Source of the DNA: Bacteroidetes bacterium UBA6063
Lineage (GTDB): Bacteria > Bacteroidota > Bacteroidia > NS11-12g > UBA9320
Direction: 5' to 3'
Assembly (NCBI GenBank): GCA_002428905.1
Contig: DIYD01000162.1
Location: 1 to 11,743, forward strand
Length of the DNA stretch: 11,743 nt
Position 1 is the first letter of the stretch. Every line of letters starts with the position of its first letter. Under the pieces are notes generated by a model. The model worked only from the letters and a program-made list of their open reading frames with translations. It ran no database searches and was not told the origin of the DNA. This document shows positions 1 through 5,875 of this stretch, one piece after another. The translations under genes were made by a program, and so were the position numbers.

Positions 1-529
1 CTTGTAAGCGCCAGTTCTTGAAAATGTATACTTTAGTGACAAAACTCCCTGGAAAATTGCAGTTGAATACACCATTGTCAAAAACCGGAGATATGTAAAG
101 TGTATCTCCGTATAGCCTATTTGAATCTCGGAAGGAGACGCAATGAGCAGCAGTGAGAACATGTTTTTTGCTGATCATGCTACCCGAACAGAGATCATCT
201 AAGGAGTCGTTGTGAAATCGAAATATTTTTACGGCGGTACGAATTGGGAAACGGTTCAAATCAAAGTCTAATGATGCTCTTTTTTTTCGAGTAAACTGGC
301 TTCCGGAGTACACATTCGAAGTAGGGATGCTCGTGTCTAGGTCCTCCGGATGTGAACTAAACCTACCCACATGGTGAACGGTGTTTTCACGAAGAATGCT
401 TGTGTCATAATCTACTGTTGGTATGGAATCTAGCGTATTGTTGATCAGGTCGAATACAAGAACCGGTTTTTCCTGACCATAGGCGGTATTGCCAAACCAA
501 CAAATCAATACCAGAACACAGTATTTCAT
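1..529 (-). CDS. Secreted trypsin-like (S1 family) serine protease, 5' part only
   Basis: Reading the minus strand from an ATG at 529-527 gives 176 codons without a stop up to the window edge, so the 3' end is missing. The product starts with a Sec signal peptide (MKYCVLVLICWFGNTAYGQ, residues 1-19), followed by a low-complexity pro-region of about 75 residues. The protease domain begins near residue 95 (FPIRTAVKIF) and holds CSGSMISKKHVLTAAHC at 114-130, the classic S1 surround of the catalytic histidine (His129), with Cys114 and Cys130 flanking it. The late domain start and the RTAVKIF entry resemble secreted glutamyl-endopeptidase/V8-like S1 enzymes. The catalytic Asp and Ser lie outside the window, so activity and specificity cannot be judged. 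It is transcribed divergently from the CHAT gene across 214 bp. The family call is firm; the subfamily is a guess. Confidence 0.9.
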   Translation of the reverse strand, partial: MKYCVLVLICWFGNTAYGQEKPVLVFDLINNTLDSIPTVDYDTSILRENTVHHVGRFSSHPEDLDTSIPTSNVYSGSQFTRKKRASLDFDLNRFPIRTAVKIFRFHNDSLDDLCSGSMISKKHVLTAAHCVSFRDSNRLYGDTLYISPVFDNGVFNCNFPGSFVTKVYIFKNWRLQ

Positions 530-743
530 AGGGCATATACGAAACGTTACGTGTTTTATTGCTTCTGCATGAGTAAGAAGGAATTATACCTTTATATGTT
601 GCATTCCAAAGCGAAGTTTTCTAAATGGTGTTGAGATTATGCGTGAAATTTCGCTGCATTGCAAGCAGCATAATGTCAATCAATTCTTCAAGTTTAGGCT
701 GCAATCATTTATAATTGTTCTTATAGATATTTGTATTGCATAG
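530..743. promoter_or_regulatory. Divergent intergenic region between protease and CHAT genes
   Basis: This AT-rich 214-bp gap must hold the start signals of both flanking genes. I found no exact TAnnTTTG element on either strand. The closest sequence before the CHAT start is a TTTG at 730-733, too near the ATG at 744 to be a -7 box. A short inverted repeat, GCTGC/GCAGC with a 7-nt loop, lies at 653-669; its arms are too short to mean much. No clear Shine-Dalgarno sequence precedes either start, as is common in Bacteroidota. Confidence 0.4.
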
Positions 744-3581
744 ATGAGGATTTCAAAGGCGTTTTTTCTACTAGTACTTGGGCTTACGCTCATTCCGTTC
801 AATGCAAGGGCACAAGACTCAGTTATGATATTTCAGCAACAAGGCGTATCGCTCTGTGAACAGGGGAGAATATCCGAAGGAATCGTCTACCTGGGCAAGG
901 CGAAAGAACGGGCCGCGGTAGAGGAGAAGTGGGCGGTTTATCCAGAGATTACGACCTACTACTGGTTCGCCTATTACCAGCTCACAGGAGACGCCGATAC
1001 GGTTTTAAAGGAACTGGATAAGGTACTGGAGGTTGCACAGGAATATTTGCCAGATTCAATAGGCGTGATTGGAAACATCCACCTCTATAAAGGGATTTTT
1101 TTCTATTACAATGCTGCGATCAAGGAAAGTATACATCAAAGCGAATTGGCTCTGGATTACTTTGAACAAGATCGTAACCGATATCTTGAAGACATTAGCT
1201 CCATTTACAATAACCTTGGGGTGTTGTTCTCTGCGGAAGGCAATTATTATAAGGCCGAGGATTACATCAAAAAGGCAATCTCCTTAAAAGAGGATTATAA
1301 GAAGTCAGGCCGACCGTTTAATGAAGTGGGCCATCTGGCCAACTACCTCAATCTTGGAAGGATGTATTATGCGCAAAAGCGCTATGCCGAATTTGAGGAG
1401 TATATGACGGAGCTCGAGAATCAGATAAAACGAATTCCGAATACACCGCCAAACATCCGATATCAGGTGAATCAAAAACTGGCTCGATATTACTTACGCA
1501 TTGTAAAGGATCAGGCCCGAGCCACCACCTATCTCACGAAGTTGCAAGAGATCGAAAAAACCAGCGATATCGAACCGATGGACGTCACGAGCACTCAGCA
1601 CCTGTTGGCTGAGTCTATCTTAATCGCTGGCGATACCACTCAAGCCATTGAAGTGATTACGACGTCTACCCAAAAACTTGAAGGGATTCTTGGATTACAG
1701 GCGCAAAGACTGGTGGAGTACTACATCAATCTATCGGAGTTCTTCGGACGTTTGAAGTACTTTGACGAAGCCTATTTCTGGAGTAACAAGGCCAATGCCT
1801 TGGTCAAAATGCGGGCTGGAGAAAACCTGGAATTGATGGACGGGGACCAGTTACAGACCTACGCGGCGGCCATTGGAAACCTGGCATGTCTGCATTACTT
1901 CAATACAGATCAAAATCCTAACCATAGATCAGAGCAAATAAAGCACCTCGGAGAGACCTATTTGTCTACTCTACGTGTGTTTGCCAACCGAACAGATAAA
2001 CTGATTTCAAACGAAGGGTATCTGGACTTTAGCACCGTGCTAAGTGCTTTAATGGAAGTGCATTACGCAGGACAAGAGGAGAATCCGGAAGCGGTACTGG
2101 ACGCCATGGAACTGTTGGAGTTAAAGCAAGGCCTACCTTTAATCAAAAACCAGAAAGACATCAATCTGATCAAAGCTGCTGGTGTAAGCGATGAGCATTC
2201 GGCAAAAATTAAAGAGATCAATGTGAAACTGGCGCAGTTGAGATCAGAATATGCACTGAAAAATGCAGAGGAAAAGAACAATGATATAGCGTCCAGTTTG
2301 GTACAATACAATGAGGAGAAAGACAGCGTTACACGCGTAATACAGAAACAAATTGTCCAAGCTGGATTCCGATTGCTTGAACCCGTCAATACCAACGTAA
2401 GTCAGGCAGAGTTACAGCGAAGTATTGGGGCAAATGAGTGCTTGCTTCAATTTCTAAATGATCGGAGGGCGTTATTCGTCATCTTTTATACCAACGATCA
2501 GAAGTTTATTTATACGTCTGATGAACCGGGGTTAAACGATGAGATGCTCAAGTTGCACACGTATCTGAGTGACCCAGAGCACTACAACAAGGACAGTTTT
2601 CAGCAGTATAGTCACCAGCTTTACAAGCGGTTGATTCTTCCTTTTGAAGAAAAAATATCCGATAAAGACCTGGTAATCATGCCCACAGGTAGTTTTAATT
2701 ATATCCCTTTCGAAATACTCATTAAAGACCCTGAGGCGGCAAAACCAGATTACCTGTTGAAACACCATGCAGTGCGTTACCTGTATTCGTTAAAGCAGGC
2801 TGCAGTGCCAGCCAAAGCTAAAAACACAAGACAATCCTTTGTGGCTTTCGCACCCGATTTTAGCCAGGATAATTCCTCATCGTTGGCATTGAGAAAGGGT
2901 TATGGGCCATTGATGGCGGCTCAAAAAGAAGTGGAGCAAATTGCTAAATCGTACCCGTTTCAAACGTACTTGAAAAGCGAGGCCAGCAAACAACTATTTG
3001 TGGAAGGTAGTAAGCAATCCAATATTATTCATTTAGCGACTCATGCGCTGATAAACAATCAAGACCCATTGAGAAGTTACATCGTTTTTGCAGGTAATGA
3101 TTCACTGAAGGAGCAGGAACAAATCCTATTTGCATACGAATTATATGAAATGCAACTCGATGCGGATTTGGCTGTTTTGAGTGCGTGTAATACGGGCGCG
3201 GGTCAATTAACAACATTTGACGGTGTAGTTAGTCTGGCTAAAGCATTTGATTTCGCTGGTGTGCGCAGTACGGTCATGAGCTTGTGGTCGGCACAGGATG
3301 AAACCACTGCTGAGATTATGGATCTGTTCTATTCGAATTTAGCGGCAGGATACACCAAAAGTAAGGCCCTACAAATGGCAAAACTTACCTATTTGGAAAA
3401 CACTGATCCGGTTGGTGCTCAACCCTTTTACTGGGCGCCATTTGTTTTGCAAGGAGATAATGAACCGATCCCGGGTAAGAAGGCAAAATGGCCCTGGTTT
3501 GTCTTGGGTTCAATGATTCTGTTGGTTGTTTATTTACTGGTACGAAGGAGTTCAAGTAAACGCGCTGCTTCATTGCTGTAG
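744..3581 (+). CDS. Exported, membrane-anchored TPR-CHAT protein (caspase-like protease)
   Basis: The 945-residue product has a Sec signal peptide at 1-24 (ending ARAQ), TPR-like helical repeats over about 26-400 (for example the YNNLGVLFSAEGNYYKAEDY unit), and a charged helical linker at about 456-541. A CHAT domain (caspase HetF-associated with TPRs) covers about 562-905. CHAT landmarks are LVIMPTGSFNYIPFEILI at 643-660, HLATHA with the likely catalytic His767, SACNTG with the likely nucleophile Cys815, and the closing FYWAPFVLQGD ending at 905. A hydrophobic segment at about 916-933 followed by the basic tail RRSSSKRAASLL anchors the protein with TPR and CHAT domains outside the cytoplasm. 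CHAT enzymes are clan CD cysteine peptidases, usually switched on by their TPR or a partner; the substrate here is unknown. The catalytic pair is intact, so an active protease is likely. The 3' end overlaps the convergent TPR gene by 52 bp. The ATG at 744 is chosen because it begins the signal peptide. Confidence 0.93.
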   Translation: MRISKAFFLLVLGLTLIPFNARAQDSVMIFQQQGVSLCEQGRISEGIVYLGKAKERAAVEEKWAVYPEITTYYWFAYYQLTGDADTVLKELDKVLEVAQEYLPDSIGVIGNIHLYKGIFFYYNAAIKESIHQSELALDYFEQDRNRYLEDISSIYNNLGVLFSAEGNYYKAEDYIKKAISLKEDYKKSGRPFNEVGHLANYLNLGRMYYAQKRYAEFEEYMTELENQIKRIPNTPPNIRYQVNQKLARYYLRIVKDQARATTYLTKLQEIEKTSDIEPMDVTSTQHLLAESILIAGDTTQAIEVITTSTQKLEGILGLQAQRLVEYYINLSEFFGRLKYFDEAYFWSNKANALVKMRAGENLELMDGDQLQTYAAAIGNLACLHYFNTDQNPNHRSEQIKHLGETYLSTLRVFANRTDKLISNEGYLDFSTVLSALMEVHYAGQEENPEAVLDAMELLELKQGLPLIKNQKDINLIKAAGVSDEHSAKIKEINVKLAQLRSEYALKNAEEKNNDIASSLVQYNEEKDSVTRVIQKQIVQAGFRLLEPVNTNVSQAELQRSIGANECLLQFLNDRRALFVIFYTNDQKFIYTSDEPGLNDEMLKLHTYLSDPEHYNKDSFQQYSHQLYKRLILPFEEKISDKDLVIMPTGSFNYIPFEILIKDPEAAKPDYLLKHHAVRYLYSLKQAAVPAKAKNTRQSFVAFAPDFSQDNSSSLALRKGYGPLMAAQKEVEQIAKSYPFQTYLKSEASKQLFVEGSKQSNIIHLATHALINNQDPLRSYIVFAGNDSLKEQEQILFAYELYEMQLDADLAVLSACNTGAGQLTTFDGVVSLAKAFDFAGVRSTVMSLWSAQDETTAEIMDLFYSNLAAGYTKSKALQMAKLTYLENTDPVGAQPFYWAPFVLQGDNEPIPGKKAKWPWFVLGSMILLVVYLLVRRSSSKRAASLL

Positions 3582-4258
3582 CCGTGGTTCGACGAAGCCA
3601 TCGCTTGTAAGTTTTTATAACTATTCTTCGACGGATTAAAGTCGTCTAACTGAAGTTGAGCCAGAAGAATGTACCACTCGGATGTTTCTTTCCAGGGACC
3701 AGAAAGATCGATCACAGATTTGAAGTCGTCAATGGCCTGTTGATATTCACCCAAATTAAAGCTACAATGTGCTTTGTAGAAGAGTGCCGACTCATCGGTA
3801 CGACCGTTTAACATCGTTCTGGCTTCTATGTAATCCTTGGAGTCGTAGTTGTACAAAGCCTGCGAAAGAACGGTGTCGGTATCAACGGTTCTAACCATCA
3901 GTCGATTAGGAAAAGCCTCGTAAAACGAACTGATTTCGTTGGTTGAATTGGAACGGTTGAAGACATACAGAAAAGCACCAACTATGACTACCAATACTGC
4001 AGCGACTTTCAGTAATTGCATATTGCCAGATAACCGTAAAGGTCTCTTCCGTTGCATCTCTTCCCAGGTGTTCATGTTGGATTTCAACTCGGCCTTTGAC
4101 TCGGCAGAAATACGCTCAAATATGGCCAGGTATCTGGAAGCTTCTTCCGCAAAGGCTGGGTCTTCCAGTAGTTGAGCTAATTCAGACAACTCAGCATCCG
4201 AGAGTTGTTGGAAGTATTGCTTTTCCAACAGTTCGATATGTTTTTCGGTTAGTTCCAT
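3530..4258 (-). CDS. One-pass membrane TPR protein, putative anti-sigma factor
   Basis: This 242-residue protein is encoded directly after the sigma factor with a 10-bp overlap, the usual place of an anti-sigma factor. Residues 1-75 are acidic and helical and resemble the N-terminal segment of Bacteroidota anti-sigma proteins (LSELAQLLEDPAFAEEASRY). They end in a basic stretch (QRKRPLRL) ahead of one transmembrane segment at about 82-100 (LLKVAAVLVVIVGAFLYVF). By the positive-inside rule the N-terminus is cytoplasmic. Residues 125-240 carry TPR-like helix pairs, clearest at 158-185 (ALFYKAHCSFNLGEYQQAI), and would lie in the periplasm. I see no zinc-binding HxxxCxxC and no FecR domain, so the anti-sigma role rests on position, topology and size, not on a known domain. 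A plain TPR scaffold is the alternative. The last 17 codons lie antisense to the end of the CHAT gene. Confidence 0.85.
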   Translation of the reverse strand: MELTEKHIELLEKQYFQQLSDAELSELAQLLEDPAFAEEASRYLAIFERISAESKAELKSNMNTWEEMQRKRPLRLSGNMQLLKVAAVLVVIVGAFLYVFNRSNSTNEISSFYEAFPNRLMVRTVDTDTVLSQALYNYDSKDYIEARTMLNGRTDESALFYKAHCSFNLGEYQQAIDDFKSVIDLSGPWKETSEWYILLAQLQLDDFNPSKNSYKNLQAMASSNHGYSNEAARLLELLRTSK

Positions 4259-4800
4259 GATTTGCTGTCTAATTTAGTTCGAATCGCTTTCAAACACTGG
4301 TATTTTTTCTTCTTCGCCATGGCTGAACCACTGTAACCCATCTCCAGAGCAATTTCCTTCATTGATTTCTGGAAGAAATAAAAGGCTGTCAGCACTTTTT
4401 TGCAGTCGGGTCCCATGAGCTTAAGAATGCCTTCAACCCGATGTTTTTTGGCTTTTTCTTCTAAACGGGTGAGCGGTGTATGATCCAGCATTTGATCCGG
4501 TAGTTCACCGGGATACTCTTCTTGCCTTTTTCGTAGTGTATTACGCGCAAGGTTGCGACCAAAACCAATGAGTAACGTATCGAAGCTGGACGTTACCTGA
4601 GCTATTTGACCACTGGTGATTTTCGTATACAATAGGCTAAAGCTATCCTGATACAAATCAAGGCACGCTTCGGTCGGAATGTTGAACTCTTTACTGATAT
4701 AACCCATAAATTTTGGTTTGGTGTGTAAATACAAATCCTTTAACACGGTTTCATCACCCTGTTTGATTTTCACCAGTGTTTCTTCAGTACTTAATTTCAT
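4249..4800 (-). CDS. ECF-type RNA polymerase sigma factor (sigma-70 family)
   Basis: The 183-residue protein has the two-domain ECF layout. Region 2 lies at about 20-93, with ACLDLYQDSFSLLYTKI at 45-61 in place of the usual DLVQETF-type helix and a basic end (NLARNTLRKR). A linker of about 25 residues follows, then region 4 at about 120-176 with the helix-turn-helix KSMKEIALEMGYSGSAMAKK. Region 4 leads into KYQCLKAIR, a pattern typical of Bacteroidota ECF factors. It would direct RNA polymerase to an alternative promoter set. It is the first gene of a two-gene operon whose second gene starts inside its last codons, which suggests translational coupling and paired sigma/anti-sigma stoichiometry. 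The start at 4800 gives the expected N-terminus; a TAnnTTTG element lies just upstream. Its regulon cannot be read from the sequence; autoregulation and control of the divergent operon are plausible. Confidence 0.92.
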   Translation of the reverse strand: MKLSTEETLVKIKQGDETVLKDLYLHTKPKFMGYISKEFNIPTEACLDLYQDSFSLLYTKITSGQIAQVTSSFDTLLIGFGRNLARNTLRKRQEEYPGELPDQMLDHTPLTRLEEKAKKHRVEGILKLMGPDCKKVLTAFYFFQKSMKEIALEMGYSGSAMAKKKKYQCLKAIRTKLDSKSWN

Positions 4801-4808
4801 TCACGCTC

Positions 4809-4899
4809 AAAAGGTGACCGCTTCAAAGGTATTTTAATTTCAACGAATCCTATTTCGAACAAACCTATTGGTGAATTTCTATTCCGATGGTCACCTTTT
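4809..4899. repeat. Perfect 11-bp inverted repeat in divergent control region
   Basis: AAAAGGTGACC at 4809-4819 is matched by its exact reverse complement GGTCACCTTTT at 4889-4899, with 69 bp between. Each arm contains the near-palindrome GGTNACC, so each could itself bind a dimer. Read toward its own gene, each arm gives GGTCACCTTTT followed by TG (with one extra T on the right side). The left arm sits at the expected transcription start of the sigma gene; the right arm lies 38 bp before the DUF4412 start. The pair looks like two operator half-sites or two binding sites for one regulator. This is inference from symmetry and position. Confidence 0.55.
4824..4831 (-). promoter_or_regulatory. 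Candidate -7 element for the sigma/anti-sigma operon
   Basis: On the minus strand this reads TACCTTTG, an exact match to the Bacteroidota housekeeping -7 consensus TAnnTTTG. It would place transcription start near 4817, about 17 nt before the sigma start codon. A TTTG that could be the -33 element lies 28 nt upstream, which is farther than the usual 17-23 nt, so the upstream half is not convincing. The inverted-repeat arm at 4809-4819 would cover the start site. Confidence 0.45.
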
Positions 4900-4937
4900 T
4901 GCCTCGGGTTACATATAGGCTAAATACACGTCACGAT

Positions 4938-5864
4938 ATGAAGAAAAGTCTTACACTACTGGCATTGGTTGTTTTTGCAGCAGGCGCAAATGCTCAGGGA
5001 GTTTTAAAACAGTTAGGTGATCGGGCCAAAGAAAAGACCTCGAATCGCGTAGATAATAAGGTAGATCAAAAAATGGACGAAGCGCTTGATAAGATTTTTG
5101 AGCGTAAAAGGCCAAAGAAAAAGGAGATTGCAAGTGATGCGGATACAGCCAGCACAAGCCAATCATCTGGTGGGGCTTATGCAAGGATTCAGGGCAAGTT
5201 AATGAAGGGTGTGTTTGGATCTTCCTCATGCTCGGCGAAACCCACGTATGCGTTTCAGCACAACTATTTGATGGAGGTGGTTACCACGGAGAAAAAAGGC
5301 AAGTCGAAAGAAACCATGAAGATTCGTATGTATACGAGTGCTACTATAGGCCAACTTGCGTATACCATTGAAGAAAGCAGTGAATCGCCTCAGGCAGAAG
5401 GAACAACTGTGGTTATGGATGGGCAAGACAGCACCATGGTGATGCTCATGCATATGGAAGGCACCAAAACAGGATTTTGTTCGAATACCAGTTATCAGGA
5501 GGCAGAGACCGTATCGCAAGAGGAGCAACAAAAGCAATTGGAAGACTTTGCATCCGGATGGACGAAAACGGGCAATACGAGAACCATACTTGGGAAGCTT
5601 TGCTACGAGCATGTACAGAACAGTGATGGGATAGAGCAAACAGTTTGGGTAGCAGATGGAAGCAGTTCAATGGCTGAAGTCATACGTTCCATGAAGAGCA
5701 CCCCAGGAGTATCCATGCCATCTCAGCTCAATGCGCCGTTCGGACTGATCATGGAAATGAGTACGAAAGACACCAAATCGGGTGAGACCATGGTAATGAA
5801 AATGCTGGAAATCAATGAAAATCAGCAAGAAACGATTTCAACGAACGGGTATTCATTCTTTTAA
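4938..5864 (+). CDS. Secreted DUF4412-like protein of unknown function
   Basis: The frame is open from 4887, but the ATG at 4938 is preferred because it starts a clean Sec signal peptide (MKKSLTLLALVVFAAGANAQ, residues 1-20) and leaves the right inverted-repeat arm in non-coding DNA. The mature part of the 308-residue protein opens with a charged helix (about 22-63) containing heptad-like RVDNKVDQKMDEALDKIFE, then a Ser/Ala-rich linker. From about 108 a beta-rich domain resembles DUF4412: the ILGKLCYEHVQNSDGIEQTVW segment pattern at about 217-237 (Ile-x-Gly-x-x-Cys ending in Val-Trp-Val) is its most telling part. Methionine-rich strands (MVMLMHM, METMVMKML-like) are present, as in many relatives. 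The family function is unknown to me. It lies 11 bp upstream of the giant CARDB gene on the same strand and probably shares its mRNA. The sigma operon is divergent. Confidence 0.8.
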   Translation: MKKSLTLLALVVFAAGANAQGVLKQLGDRAKEKTSNRVDNKVDQKMDEALDKIFERKRPKKKEIASDADTASTSQSSGGAYARIQGKLMKGVFGSSSCSAKPTYAFQHNYLMEVVTTEKKGKSKETMKIRMYTSATIGQLAYTIEESSESPQAEGTTVVMDGQDSTMVMLMHMEGTKTGFCSNTSYQEAETVSQEEQQKQLEDFASGWTKTGNTRTILGKLCYEHVQNSDGIEQTVWVADGSSSMAEVIRSMKSTPGVSMPSQLNAPFGLIMEMSTKDTKSGETMVMKMLEINENQQETISTNGYSFF

Positions 5865-5875
5865 TCACGACGTAA

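Noticed and set aside
653..669. Inverted repeat GCTGC/GCAGC upstream of the CHAT gene
   Set aside because: Five-base arms are expected by chance in a region of this size, and the site is not repeated elsewhere in the window that I could see.
3585..3632. Possible terminator hairpins after the CHAT stop (TGGTTCGACGAAGCCA at 3585-3600; AAGC/GCTT at 3595-3606 followed by TTTTT)
   Set aside because: Stems are only 4-6 bp with tiny loops or bulges, and they lie inside the coding sequence of the convergent TPR gene.
744..4800. A CRISPR type III-E or intracellular abortive-infection system
   Set aside because: No Cas7-11, Csx30/Csx31, repeats or spacers are present, and the CHAT protein carries a signal peptide and membrane anchor, unlike cytoplasmic Csx29. 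Only the TPR-CHAT/sigma analogy remains.
4898..4928. Promoter for the DUF4412 operon with TTTG at 4898-4901 and a TA-rich box 19 nt downstream at 4921
   Set aside because: The spacing is right, but the downstream box (TAAATACA) lacks the TTTG half of the consensus, so it is too weak to annotate.
4887..4937. Upstream start giving the DUF4412-like protein 17 more residues (MVTFLPRVTYRLNTRHD)
   Set aside because: The extension would bury a clean signal peptide and place coding sequence over the right inverted-repeat arm; the ATG at 4938 is the natural start.
5226..5639. 137-codon open frame on the minus strand
   Set aside because: It is antisense to the DUF4412 gene, with Cys/Leu/His-rich composition typical of a reverse-frame shadow.
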